The notes: a model not told the origin generated them from the letters alone. Positions 43,006 through 50,932 are shown, counted from the stretch's first letter. The stretch is DNA of 64,000 bases from Chloroflexota bacterium (GCA_027310565.1 DAIDAP010000034.1:1-64000); one strand, 5' to 3'. A program made the numbers and translations.

Positions 43006-44195
43006 ACCCCTTCGAGCGCGGCATCGAGGTCCGTGAGGATGTCCTCCGGATCCTCGATGCCGACGGAGATCCGCAGCGTCCCCTCCCCGATGCCCATCCG
43101 CCGGCGCTCCGGCGCCTCCACCCTCCGGTGCGACGAGATCGCGGGGTAGAGCACCTCGGTGTAGAGGTCGCCGAGGGTCGTCGCGGACGCGGCGAGCTCG
43201 AGCGCGTCGAGGAAGCGGAACGCGGCCGCCTTCGTCGCGTCGGCGAGGTCGAACGTCACGATGCCGCCGAAGAGCCCGCCGAGCTGCCGCGTCGCGAGCT
43301 CGTGCTGCGGGTGCGACGCGAGGCCCGGGTAGTGGACGCGCGCCACCTTCGCGTGCGTCTCGAGGTGCCGCGCGACCAGCAGCGCGCTCCCGCACTGGCG
43401 CCGCACGCGCAGGTCCAGCGTGCGCAGCCCGCGGATGACGAGCCACGCCTCGTGCGGCGGGAGATGCGCGCCGTCGCTGATGGTGCGGTCGCGCATCGTC
43501 CGCGCGACCTCGGCGCCGCCGACGACCGCGCCGCCCATCGCGTCGCCGTGGCCGTTCAGGTACTTCGTGAGCGAGTGGATGACGACGTCCGCGCCGAGGG
43601 CGAGCGGCCGCAGCAGGACCGGCGTGGCGAACGTCGCGTCGATCCCGAGCTTCGCGCCGTGCGCGTGCGCGAGCGACGCGAGCTCCGCGACGTCGGCGAC
43701 GCGCAGGAGCGGGTTCGCGATCGCCTCGATGTACAGGAGGGCCGTCGGCGCGTCGCGGAGCGCGCGCTCGACGGCCGCGTGGTCGGTCGCGTCGACGAAG
43801 GTGATCGCGGCACGGCGCTCGCGCGCCCAGCGCTCGAAGAGGGACCGCGTGCCGCCGTAGACGTCCTCCTGGGCGACGACGCGCCCGCCGCCGGCGAGCG
43901 CGCACGCGTCGACGTACGCGGCGATCGCGGCCATCCCGCTGGTGAAGCACACCGCCGACCCGGCGCCCTCGAGCTCCGCGAGCGCCTCCTCGAGCGCCGC
44001 GGTCGTCGGCGTGCCGTAGCGGCCGTAGACGTAGCCAGTGGCCTCGCCGCCGAAGACGGCGTCCTGCCTCGCGGCGGAGCGGTAGTCGAACGCGACGCTC
44101 TGCACGAGCGGCGGCGTGACCGGCACGCCCTCGCCCGCCGGCAGCGAGCGCGCCGCACGGACGACGCGCGTGGCGAGGCGGCGGTCCTTCCCCAT
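43002..44195 (-). CDS. Cys/Met-metabolism PLP enzyme (second copy)
   Basis: A 397-residue gamma-family PLP enzyme, clearly different from the one at 28430. Blocks are TPPLVQSVAFDY, YGRYGTPTTAALEEALAELEG, QEDVYGGTRSLFERW, HSLTKYLNGHGDAMGG (PLP lysine) and TLRISVGIEDPEDIL. The GNPT motif of many family members reads GTPT. It could be a methionine gamma-lyase, cystathionine lyase or O-acylhomoserine sulfhydrylase. Its stop overlaps that of the LiaF-like gene (CTAG). Confidence 0.87.
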   Translation of the reverse strand: MGKDRRLATRVVRAARSLPAGEGVPVTPPLVQSVAFDYRSAARQDAVFGGEATGYVYGRYGTPTTAALEEALAELEGAGSAVCFTSGMAAIAAYVDACALAGGGRVVAQEDVYGGTRSLFERWARERRAAITFVDATDHAAVERALRDAPTALLYIEAIANPLLRVADVAELASLAHAHGAKLGIDATFATPVLLRPLALGADVVIHSLTKYLNGHGDAMGGAVVGGAEVARTMRDRTISDGAHLPPHEAWLVIRGLRTLDLRVRRQCGSALLVARHLETHAKVARVHYPGLASHPQHELATRQLGGLFGGIVTFDLADATKAAAFRFLDALELAASATTLGDLYTEVLYPAISSHRRVEAPERRRMGIGEGTLRISVGIEDPEDILTDLDAALEGV

Positions 44196-44204
44196 CGCCG
44201 GCCG

Positions 44205-44210
44205 AGTCTA
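44205..44210 (-). promoter_or_regulatory. putative -10 box (TAGACT) for the second gamma-family enzyme
   Basis: TAGACT on the minus strand is 9 bases ahead of ATG 44195. Confidence 0.35.
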
Positions 44211-44211
44211 T

Positions 44212-44574
44212 CTACATGCCGGCCGGCTCCTCCTCGCGTTCGTCGGCCTCACGACGCGCGGCGCGCTCGCGGACACGGTCCGCCTCCGCCCCGCCCTCGA
44301 GCGACTTCGCGCGCTCGATGAGGTCGGCCACCTTCTGGCCGCCCTTGCGGCCGATCTTCTCGAAGTGACCCGGGCCGTACTTCGCCGTGACGGCCTTTCC
44401 GCCCTTCTTCCCGATCCGGCCGAAGAACTCGGGGCCGTACTTCTGGGCGGTGCTCGAGCCGCCCTTCTTGCCGATCTTCTCGTAGAACTCGGAGCCGTAC
44501 TTCTCGCTGACGAGCTTCCCACCCATGCGGCCGGCTTCGGCCACGGTCATGCCGCCACCCTGTCTTCGCGCCAT
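44212..44574 (-). CDS. KGG-repeat stress protein (hydrophilin)
   Basis: A 120-residue hydrophilic protein with repeated units near residues 20-75: KYGSEFYEKIGKKGG, KYGPEFFGRIGKKGG and KYGPGHFEKIGRKGG. This is the KGG pattern of bacterial Em-like (GsiB-type) stress proteins, thought to protect macromolecules during desiccation. The tail is Glu/Arg-rich. ATG 44574 is chosen because AGGAAAGGAG lies just ahead and the longer frame adds unrelated sequence. Confidence 0.85.
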   Translation of the reverse strand: MARRQGGGMTVAEAGRMGGKLVSEKYGSEFYEKIGKKGGSSTAQKYGPEFFGRIGKKGGKAVTAKYGPGHFEKIGRKGGQKVADLIERAKSLEGGAEADRVRERAARREADEREEEPAGM

Positions 44575-44694
44575 GGCCTCGCTCCTTTCCTGTCGGGCCA
44601 AGGAGGGGCAGGTCGCGTGCCGCGCCTCCGGCATGGCGGGCGGCGCGCGTAACGATCGTGCAACGAAATGGGGGCGATCCGCGCGAGGGGGCGG

Positions 44695-46059
44695 TCAGTC
44701 GAGCCGCAGGCCGGCGAACGTGTGCAGGAAGCGGCCGAACGCGCGGATGTGGTCGATGTAGTCGGCGAGGAGGATGTTCTCGTTCGGCGCGTGGTTGGCC
44801 GAGGCGGCGTTCCCCGCCCCGAACCCCACGACGGGGATGCGCAGCTCGTCGCAGACCTGGGCCATCGGCCCCGACCCGACCATGAGCGGGTACACCACCG
44901 GCTCGGTCCCGTACGTCGCGCGGCACGCCGCGACGGCGGCCTTCGCCGCGTCGGAATCGGCCGGCCAGCGCGACGGCCGCTCGCCGTGCATGGGAATGAT
45001 CTCGACGTCGGCGAAGCCGCGCCGGTCGAGATGCGCGCGCAGCAGGCGAGCGACGAGGTCCGGCTCGAGGTCGGGCACCAGGCGGAAGTCGAGCTTCGCG
45101 CTCGCGACGGCCGGGAGCACCGTCTTCGACCCGGGACCGGCGTACCCCGAGGTGAGCCCGCAGACCGTGCAGGTCGGCTCGAAGAAGTGCTTCAGCTTGA
45201 GCTCGGTCCCGGTGAGCCCGCGCACGAAGCCCGCGATGCCGTGGATCCGCTTGGTGCCCTCCTCGTCGAGCGGGAGCTTCTCGATGAGCGCGCGATCCGC
45301 GGCCGTCGGCCTGCGGACGTGGTCCATGAGGCCGTCCACGGTGATGCGGTCGCTCTCGTCCTTCAGCGTCGCGAGCGCCCACACCAGCCGCCACGCCGGG
45401 TTCGGGATGATCGTCGCCTGCGAGGAGTGCACGTCCTGCTTCGCCCCGCGAACGCGCAGCTCGAAGTAGGCGATGCCCTTGAGCCCGAGCGACACCGTCG
45501 GCCGTCCGGCGGCGTCCTTGTACCCCGCCTCCCAGATGCAGCCGTCCGCCCGGAGCCGGTCGGCGTGCCGCTTCACGAATGACGCGAGGTGCTCGGAGCC
45601 GATCTCCTCCTCGCCCTCGTAGAGCACGCGCACGCGCAGCGGCAGCTCGCCGATCGTCGCGCGGTACGCCTCGATCGCCTGCAGCCGCGCCATGAGGTTG
45701 CCCTTGTTGTCGGAGACGCCGCGCCCGTAGAGCACGCCGCCGCGCTCGGTGGGCTCGAACGGCGGCGTCGTCCACTCGCCCTCGGGATCGGGCGGCTGCA
45801 CGTCGTAGTGGTCGTACACCAGGAGCGTCCGTTTCCCCGCGCCGGTCTCGCCGACGATCGTGGGCGGGCCGCCGTCGGCCCGGAGCGCCTCGGCCGCGAC
45901 CCCCGCTCGCTTGGCCCGCGCGAGCACCGCCGCGCCGGTCTCGTCGACCGCCCTGCCCTGCGCCGACACCGTCGGGAGGCGGATGAGCTCCTTCAGCTCG
46001 TCCACGTACTCGCGCGCGTGCTCGCGGACGTGCGCGTCGAAGCGCTCGAACGTGGCCAT
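44695..46059 (-). CDS. M20-family dipeptidase/deacylase
   Basis: A 454-residue binuclear zinc hydrolase. YDHYDVQPPDP contains the first His/Asp ligands, GRGVSDNKGN the bridging Asp, and LYEGEEEIGS the catalytic Glu and a ligand. GFGAGNAASANHAPNENIL near the C-terminus holds the final His. Length and order match M20 dipeptidases of the CPG2/PepV type. There is no signal peptide. Substrate unknown, probably small peptides or acyl amino acids. Confidence 0.9.
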   Translation of the reverse strand: MATFERFDAHVREHAREYVDELKELIRLPTVSAQGRAVDETGAAVLARAKRAGVAAEALRADGGPPTIVGETGAGKRTLLVYDHYDVQPPDPEGEWTTPPFEPTERGGVLYGRGVSDNKGNLMARLQAIEAYRATIGELPLRVRVLYEGEEEIGSEHLASFVKRHADRLRADGCIWEAGYKDAAGRPTVSLGLKGIAYFELRVRGAKQDVHSSQATIIPNPAWRLVWALATLKDESDRITVDGLMDHVRRPTAADRALIEKLPLDEEGTKRIHGIAGFVRGLTGTELKLKHFFEPTCTVCGLTSGYAGPGSKTVLPAVASAKLDFRLVPDLEPDLVARLLRAHLDRRGFADVEIIPMHGERPSRWPADSDAAKAAVAACRATYGTEPVVYPLMVGSGPMAQVCDELRIPVVGFGAGNAASANHAPNENILLADYIDHIRAFGRFLHTFAGLRLD

Positions 46060-46068
46060 CGGGTGACG

Positions 46069-46074
46069 AGCGTA
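46069..46074 (-). promoter_or_regulatory. putative -10 box (TACGCT) for the M20 gene
   Basis: TACGCT on the minus strand is 9 bases ahead of ATG 46059. Confidence 0.35.
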
Positions 46075-46127
46075 GGACAGGGCCGCGGCCCGCGCATCAT
46101 GCCCGCGCCGCCCCTCGCCGGCCGAGC

Positions 46128-47435
46128 CTAGCGCGCCTCGACCGCGACGATGTCACGCGGGAAGGCTCCGACGTCGACCTGCGTGACGTACGCGCCGGTC
46201 TCCGCGTCGAACACCGACATCCACCGGCCCCCTGCGTTGAGCGCGTAGATCGAGCGCCCATCGGAGCTGGACGCCAGGTACGAGAACGAGCCGCGCGCCT
46301 CGAACGGGAGCCCGGCGAGGCTGCGCGTATCGACGGCGCTGATCCGATCCTGTCCGATCAGGTAGAGGGTCCGCTCGTCCGGCGAGAGCAGCGCCCCGCG
46401 GCCCACGATGACCTTCGCCTCGGCGATCGGCAGGAGCCGGCGCGCGAGGGCCGCGAGGATGCCGTCCGGGGCTGCCGCCGAGACCGCACCGGTCCGGCGG
46501 ACCGTGAGCGAGGGGACGTCGATCTCGTGGACGACGCCCGCCGTGGCGTTCGCGGCGTACAGCGTCCGCCCATCGCCGGTCGCGACGATCGACCACAGCA
46601 GGCCCGGCAGGCTCGGCGACACCCGCGGCGGCGCCGGCAGCCGAACGACGCGCGCCGTCCGCGTGTCGAGCTCGATCCGCACGAGGTAGGGCGCGTCCTG
46701 CCCGAAGACGACGAGCCGGTACTCCGTGGCACCGATCCGGAGCGGAGCGGTCTGGAAGGTGTTCATCTGAGGCAGAGAATCGCCGCGAAGGTCCGCGACG
46801 GTCGCGCTCGCCAGGTCGTACACGCGCAGCGCCGACGACACGGGAACGCGCTCGTCGCCCGGCGTGTTGGCGATGAGGTAGAGCGAACGGCCGTCGTCGC
46901 TGATGGAGTCGAGGAAGAAGCTGCCCTCCAGCTGGACGATGCGCGGTGCTGTCGCGAACGCCGTATCGACGACCGCGAAGGCATCGCGCATGATCCACAT
47001 CCCGTTCATGGAGGTGTACCCGTTGGTGTATGCCGAGCTCACGAGGGCGACCCACCTGCCGTTCCCCGAGGCTCTGCCGAGGATCCAGCGATCCGTCAGG
47101 GTGCTCGAGCGCAGCTCCGCGCCGGTCAGCCGGTCGATCGCCGTGAGCTTGGTCTGCCTGAGGCTCTCCGCGGCGTTGATGACCGTCCGTCCGTCCGGGA
47201 GGAGGGCACCGTCCGGCACCTCCCGCACGACCGCCCCCGTCGCGACAGACAGCGCGACGAGTGTGTTGGACGTACCGCCCACACGGACCGTCACCACGTC
47301 GTTCGCCCGGACGGGCGTGCTCGCCGTCGGACGATCGGCGGCGGGCGACGAGGTCGGCCCATCCGACGGCGCGACGGCCGGGGCGCATGAGGCGATCAGG
47401 CCGAGGGCCAGCGTGAGCGCCGTCCGCTTGGACAT
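46128..47435 (-). CDS. beta-propeller lipoprotein
   Basis: A 435-residue protein with a lipobox: ALTLALGLIASCAP, where Cys 17 would be lipidated. A Ser/Thr/Pro linker follows to about residue 45. The rest is a beta-propeller-like repeat series with DGRTL/DGRSIYAL units and AVDTRSLAGLPF, similar to YVTN-type propellers. It is likely anchored on the outside of the membrane; ligand unknown. Confidence 0.8.
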   Translation of the reverse strand: MSKRTALTLALGLIASCAPAVAPSDGPTSSPAADRPTASTPVRANDVVTVRVGGTSNTLVALSVATGAVVREVPDGALLPDGRTVINAAESLRQTKLTAIDRLTGAELRSSTLTDRWILGRASGNGRWVALVSSAYTNGYTSMNGMWIMRDAFAVVDTAFATAPRIVQLEGSFFLDSISDDGRSLYLIANTPGDERVPVSSALRVYDLASATVADLRGDSLPQMNTFQTAPLRIGATEYRLVVFGQDAPYLVRIELDTRTARVVRLPAPPRVSPSLPGLLWSIVATGDGRTLYAANATAGVVHEIDVPSLTVRRTGAVSAAAPDGILAALARRLLPIAEAKVIVGRGALLSPDERTLYLIGQDRISAVDTRSLAGLPFEARGSFSYLASSSDGRSIYALNAGGRWMSVFDAETGAYVTQVDVGAFPRDIVAVEAR

Positions 47436-47534
47436 CTCTGCCGACCACTACAGGCACGGGACCTGCGCGGTTCCCGGAGCGAGAAATCGTGCGCAAGCGG
47501 AGGAGCGATCCCCCGCATGCCGACGGCGTCGGGG

Positions 47535-47969
47535 TCAGCGCTCCGACGCGAGTGGATCACGCCAGCGGATCTCGCGGAACCGGGCGAAGTCCGTGTCGGT
47601 GGAGCACACCTCGAGGCCGTGCTCGATCGCCAGCGCCGCGAGATGGCCGTCGGGGACGAGGTTCCCCGCCAGGCGATACCGCTCGACGAGACCGCCGAGC
47701 ACCTCGGCGTGCCGGTCCGTGGGGAGCGGCACCCACGCCGCCGGCGCGCCCAGCCAGTCGGCGACGAAGCGCCAGGCCGCCGCGGGGGCCAGAGGCCGAG
47801 CCGAGGCGCGCGGGTGCGTCGCGATCCGGACGAACGCGGTCAGTGACTCCCACGGCAGGCCGACGCGCCGCTGGCCGTTCAGCGCGCGCGTCATCCACGC
47901 GGCGGCCCGCTGATGGGACGGCGAGCGCGCGTCGACGGCGAAGAGGAGGACGTTGGCGTCGACGAGCAT
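47535..47969 (-). CDS. vapC: VapC-type PIN-domain toxin
   Basis: A 144-residue PIN ribonuclease. LVDANVLLFAVD at the start has the first Asp, Glu follows in LPWESLTAFVRI, and LVPDGHLAALAIEHGLEVCSTDTDFARF has the last acidic residues (read as two adjoining parts). The ATG overlaps the antitoxin stop (ATGA). VapC toxins cleave tRNA or rRNA; the target here is unknown. Confidence 0.9.
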   Translation of the reverse strand: MLVDANVLLFAVDARSPSHQRAAAWMTRALNGQRRVGLPWESLTAFVRIATHPRASARPLAPAAAWRFVADWLGAPAAWVPLPTDRHAEVLGGLVERYRLAGNLVPDGHLAALAIEHGLEVCSTDTDFARFREIRWRDPLASER

Positions 47970-48205
47970 CAGCGGCCGCGCGGGCCGTCGAGCACCTCGA
48001 GCGCTTCGGCGACGTTCGTCACGTCGATCCGAAGCCCGATGCCGGCGGAGCGCTGCTCGAACTCGGCGCGCGGCGGCCTGCGCGACAGGCCGGCCCGGAC
48101 GAGCGCGTTGATCGCCTCGCTCACGCCGACCGCGCGCTCTCGCTGGAGCCGGCGCACCGCGGCCGCCACGTCCTTCTGCAGCGTGACTGTCGTACGGATG
48201 CTCAC
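47969..48205 (-). CDS. vapB: VapB-type ribbon-helix-helix antitoxin
   Basis: A 78-residue protein. IRTTVTLQKDVAAAVRRLQ near residues 3-21 is a ribbon-helix-helix strand and helix, followed by GVSEAINALVRAGL. The C-terminal part would block the toxin. The GTG start lies inside an inverted repeat, as expected if it represses its own operon. Confidence 0.85.
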   Translation of the reverse strand: MSIRTTVTLQKDVAAAVRRLQRERAVGVSEAINALVRAGLSRRPPRAEFEQRSAGIGLRIDVTNVAEALEVLDGPRGR

Positions 48206-48216
48206 ATCCTAGCATC
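48197..48216 (-). promoter_or_regulatory. vapBC operator-like inverted repeat
   Basis: GATGCT (48197-48202) and AGCATC (48211-48216) flank 8 bases, with a nested GGATG/CATCC pair, covering the vapB GTG and a TAGGAT -10-like box at 48206-48211. This is a typical self-repression site for ribbon-helix-helix antitoxins. Confidence 0.45.
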
Positions 48217-48253
48217 TTGATGCGGCCGAGCGTCGCGGCCGACGACGAGACCG

Positions 48254-48553
48254 CTACGTCGGGACGGCCGTCCGCCGGGTCTTGCTCTTCCCGAGCTCGC
48301 AGCGCGGCGAGAAGGGCGTCACCTCGATCCACCGCTTCTCGCAGAGGTAGTGGACGACGCCGTCGGCGTCCTCGAGCGTCTCGCGCCGGTACACCTTCGC
48401 GCGCGGGATCATGAACTGGCAGTCGCCGCAGTTGGCCGGCGGCGCGGGGCGCGGGCGGCTGGCGTTCCGCAGCGCGACGAGGCCGAACACCAGGCCGACG
48501 AGGGCGAGGATGATGAGCGCGATGAGGACGGCGAGGACGGCGAGCTGCCCCAC
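48254..48553 (-). CDS. hypothetical membrane-anchored Cys-motif protein
   Basis: A 99-residue protein with one N-terminal helix (LAVLAVLIALIILALVGLVF) and a soluble part with four Cys: NCGDCQF, LCEKRW and RCELG. The C-x-x-C...C...C pattern could bind a metal. No family is recognised. GTG start with TACCGT 6 bases upstream. Confidence 0.65.
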   Translation of the reverse strand: MGQLAVLAVLIALIILALVGLVFGLVALRNASRPRPAPPANCGDCQFMIPRAKVYRRETLEDADGVVHYLCEKRWIEVTPFSPRCELGKSKTRRTAVPT

Positions 48554-48559
48554 CCGGCC

Positions 48560-48565
48560 ACGGTA
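48560..48565 (-). promoter_or_regulatory. putative -10 box (TACCGT) for the 99-residue protein
   Basis: TACCGT on the minus strand lies 6 bases ahead of GTG 48553, inside the short gap to the divergent LLM gene. Confidence 0.35.
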
Positions 48566-48571
48566 TCAGCG

Positions 48572-49504
48572 GTGAAGCTCGGCATCCACGTCGGTCACCT
48601 CGGCGGTCCCCTCGAGGAGCTGCGCCGGCTGTGGCGATTCGCGGACGAGCGTGGCTTCGAATGGTTCTCGGTGTCGGACCACTTCCAGGAGACGCCGGGG
48701 CAGGGCGGGACCGGCGAGTGCTACGAGGCGGTGTCGACGCTCGCTGCCGCCGCGACCGACACGCGCCGCGTGACGGTGGGCTGTCTGGTCTTCTGCGTCG
48801 CCTACCGGCATCCCGCGCTCCTCGCCAAGGCGGTCACGACGATCGACCGCCTCTCCGGCGGCCGCGTCGCGTGCGGTCTGGGGGCGGGATGGCACGAGCC
48901 CGAGTACCGCGCGTACGGCATCCCCTTCCCGAGCGCGGCGGTGCGCGAGGACCAGCTGGCGGAGTACGCGCGGGTGCTGCGCCTCCTGTTCGACGAGGAC
49001 CGCGCGGACTTCCGTGGCGAGCACTACACGCTCGAGCACGCGCCGAGCTTCCCCAAGCCGGTGCAGGCGCACCTCCCGATCTGGATCGGCGGCGCCGGCG
49101 AGAAGCGCACCCTGCGCACCGCGGCGCGGTACGCCGACGCCTGGAACGCGCCGTACCTCTCGCCCGCGGGGTGGCGCGCGAAGAACGCCGTCCTCGACCG
49201 CTGGTGCGAGGCCGAGCGCCGCGATCCGCGCGAGGTCGTGCGCACCGTCAACGTCGGCTTCTACATGGGCGCGGACGAGGCCGGCGTGCGCCGGAGCGAG
49301 GAGCGCTACCGGCGCGAGTGGGGCACGGACGAGCGCGGCTGGACGGGCTTCCTCCGGGGGCGCGCCGCCGACGCGGCCGACCTCGTCGGCGCCTACCGCG
49401 ACGCCGGCGCGGCCCAGGTGAACGTCGCGGTGCGCGCCGGGCCGTACGACTGGGACGCGCTGGAGGCGTTCGCGACCGAGGTCATGCCACCATTCCGGAC
49501 GTGA
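48572..49504 (+). CDS. LLM-class F420-dependent oxidoreductase (second copy)
   Basis: A 310-residue luciferase-like TIM barrel, different in sequence from the one at 17435. VKLGIHVGHLGG at the start, FSVSDHFQETPGQGG, VTVGCLVFCVAYRHPALLAK, VACGLGAGWHEPEYRAYGIPF (read in two parts) and LPIWIGGAGEKRTLR are typical. It heads a forward unit with the 127-residue protein and the candidate selenoprotein; the GTGA overlap with the next gene suggests one transcript. Confidence 0.85.
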   Translation: MKLGIHVGHLGGPLEELRRLWRFADERGFEWFSVSDHFQETPGQGGTGECYEAVSTLAAAATDTRRVTVGCLVFCVAYRHPALLAKAVTTIDRLSGGRVACGLGAGWHEPEYRAYGIPFPSAAVREDQLAEYARVLRLLFDEDRADFRGEHYTLEHAPSFPKPVQAHLPIWIGGAGEKRTLRTAARYADAWNAPYLSPAGWRAKNAVLDRWCEAERRDPREVVRTVNVGFYMGADEAGVRRSEERYRREWGTDERGWTGFLRGRAADAADLVGAYRDAGAAQVNVAVRAGPYDWDALEAFATEVMPPFRT

Positions 49505-49884
49505 GCGAGCCGAAGCTGCGGCTGGAGCCGGTCGAGGCCACGCGGACGAACGGGACGTGGCGCACCTGGTGGCGCGTGACGAACGAGGGCGGGGGCGAGG
49601 TGCGGCTCCTCTCCATCCGCGCGCCGCACGCGCGGTTCCGCGCGGAGCCGGCGGACCTCGACGTCATGGTCGCGACGGCCGCGCGTGTCGAGATGAAGGT
49701 CCGCGTGGAGGCCGCCCCCGGGGAGGAGATCGAGAACGCGTTCGTCATCCTCATCGCGCGGCGCGAGCACGAGACCTGGCGGCTCATGTTCCGCGTGCGG
49801 ATCCGTCTCGACGACCGCGGGTCCCCCTGGCCGATCGTCGAGGCGCTCACGACCCATCGCGTGGGCTTCACCGAGGAGGTGTGA
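49501..49884 (+). CDS. hypothetical beta-sandwich-like protein
   Basis: A 127-residue soluble protein with alternating hydrophobic residues (LRLEPVEATRTNGTW, TWWRVTNEGGGEVRLLSI, MFRVRIRLDDRG) that suggest an immunoglobulin-like beta fold. No family recognised. Its GTG overlaps the LLM stop. Its last codons carry the GAGGAGG ribosome binding site of the candidate selenoprotein gene, so the two are linked. Confidence 0.7.
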   Translation: MSEPKLRLEPVEATRTNGTWRTWWRVTNEGGGEVRLLSIRAPHARFRAEPADLDVMVATAARVEMKVRVEAAPGEEIENAFVILIARREHETWRLMFRVRIRLDDRGSPWPIVEALTTHRVGFTEEV

Positions 49885-49885
49885 G

Positions 49886-50102
49886 ATGGAGCAGCACGAC
49901 CGGACGGTCATGCTCCGCATGAAGGGCTGACGCGGCAACTGAAGCCTCGGCTTCGAGGAGACCACGGGCATGGTCTCGAACGTGTTGGAGATGGATCAGC
50001 GCGAGCTCATCGCGCTGCTGAAGACCTTCCGGAAGAAGTACGCGGACGACGCGGAGTACGCGCGGCTGCGTGCCGCGCTGCCGAAGTCGTGGCCGTTCTG
50101 AT
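49886..50102 (+). CDS. candidate small selenoprotein with two in-frame TGA codons
   Basis: From ATG 49886 one frame runs to TGA 50100-50102 and is interrupted only by TGA 49928-49930 and TGA 49940-49942. Read as selenocysteine it gives about 71 residues: MEQHDRTVMLRMKG, U, RGN, U, then SLGFEETTGMVSNVLEMDQ and a charged helical C-terminus ending in SWPF. GAGGAGG lies 7 bases ahead of the ATG, so ribosomes should start here. The two TGAs sit in a redox-like U-x3-U spacing, and a SECIS-like hairpin follows. Alternatives are two nonsense mutations in a dying gene or a shorter start at ATG 49970. No close family is recalled. Confidence 0.6.
49952..49980 (+). promoter_or_regulatory. bacterial SECIS-like stem-loop
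   Basis: GAGACCA (49958-49964) pairs perfectly with TGGTCTC (49971-49977) around the 6-base loop CGGGCA. An extra TTC/GAA helix (49952-49954 with 49978-49980) closes below a 3-base bulge. The loop starts 22 bases after the second TGA and 34 after the first, and has G at loop position 2. These fit the published bacterial SECIS pattern (loop about 16-37 bases from UGA, G among the first two loop bases). Confidence 0.5.
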
Positions 50103-50149
50103 CAGCAGGGCGGCGCGCTGAGGCGATCGCGGCGCGTGTCGTTCCCGCG

Positions 50150-50920
50150 TCAGCCTCTCGGCAGTCGCACCTCGGGGTGCCGGAGCGCGAGCGGCGCGTT
50201 CCCGGCCCAGTAGACGTCGCGCCTCCCGGTCATCGCCTGGACGTGGCCGTCCCACTCGAAGTTGAACGCCTCGCAGCCCAGGCGCACCGCGCGGCGCACC
50301 CGCTCCTGCGTCGCCTCGTCGCGCGCGTGCTCGCGGATCACCGCGATCTGGCGGGCGCCGTGCCCGGTGTCCTGCTCGGCGTGCAGCTCGTACGTGGCGG
50401 CCGCCTCGCGCGGGAAGCCGTAGTGGCCGGTGAGCTCGCGGAAGACGCGCGCCGCGGCGCCGTCGGGGCCGCCGTGCATCGCCTCGACGAACGCGAGCAG
50501 CGCGATGCCTTCGAGCGCGCCGCGGTTCTGGCAGCCGGAGCGGATCATCTCGATCGCCGCAAGCGTCCCCGGCGCGGGATCCGCGCGGTCGGCCTCCTCG
50601 CGCGTGATCCCGGCGTGCGCGAGGAACCGCAGCATGACGTCGACGTGCGTCTGCTCGCCGCCGAGCTCCTCCATGAAGTTCTCCATCACGACGTCCATGA
50701 GCGCGTAGCTCCGCTCGGACGCCACGTTGGTGACGATGTAGCCGAAGAAGATCGGGTTGGTGCGCACGCGCAGGTAGTGCTGGATCTCGCCGAGGATGAT
50801 CTGCTCCCGCGACCATTTATGGTCAACGATGCCCCGGAACCAGGGGTGGTCGGGCATGAAGAGGCCGCGGGCCGTCTCCCAGAGCTCGGCGACGAAGGCG
50901 TCCGGGTCCTTCGCGGGCAC
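50150..50920 (-). CDS. PqqC/TENA-like heme-oxygenase-fold protein
   Basis: A 256-residue all-helical protein. HPWFRGIVDHKWSREQIILG, EIQHYLRVRTNPIFFGY and LTGHYGFPREAAATYELHAEQD (read in parts) match the PqqC/CADD branch of the heme-oxygenase-like fold. Conserved His/Glu residues (EIQH, HAEQDTGHG) could hold iron or a cofactor. Family members act as cofactorless or di-iron oxidases; which applies is unclear. The GTG start has TACAGT 6 bases upstream. Confidence 0.72.
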   Translation of the reverse strand: MPAKDPDAFVAELWETARGLFMPDHPWFRGIVDHKWSREQIILGEIQHYLRVRTNPIFFGYIVTNVASERSYALMDVVMENFMEELGGEQTHVDVMLRFLAHAGITREEADRADPAPGTLAAIEMIRSGCQNRGALEGIALLAFVEAMHGGPDGAAARVFRELTGHYGFPREAAATYELHAEQDTGHGARQIAVIREHARDEATQERVRRAVRLGCEAFNFEWDGHVQAMTGRRDVYWAGNAPLALRHPEVRLPRG

Positions 50921-50926
50921 GGGGCC

Positions 50927-50932
50927 ACTGTA
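50927..50932 (-). promoter_or_regulatory. putative -10 box (TACAGT) for the PqqC-like gene
   Basis: TACAGT on the minus strand is 6 bases ahead of GTG 50920. Confidence 0.35.

Noticed and set aside
44290-44520. Regular DNA repeats in the KGG gene as a repeat array
   Set aside because: The repeats follow codons and encode the KGG protein motif.
49941-49958. Alternative small hairpin right after the second TGA
   Set aside because: GAAGC/GCTTC or CCTCG/CGAGG can pair, but the stems are 5 bases and compete with the stronger 10-pair stem-loop at 49952-49980.
50100-50105. Third TGATCA shared stop
   Set aside because: The forward stop is real, but the reverse gene stops at 50150, so no second stop is paired here.
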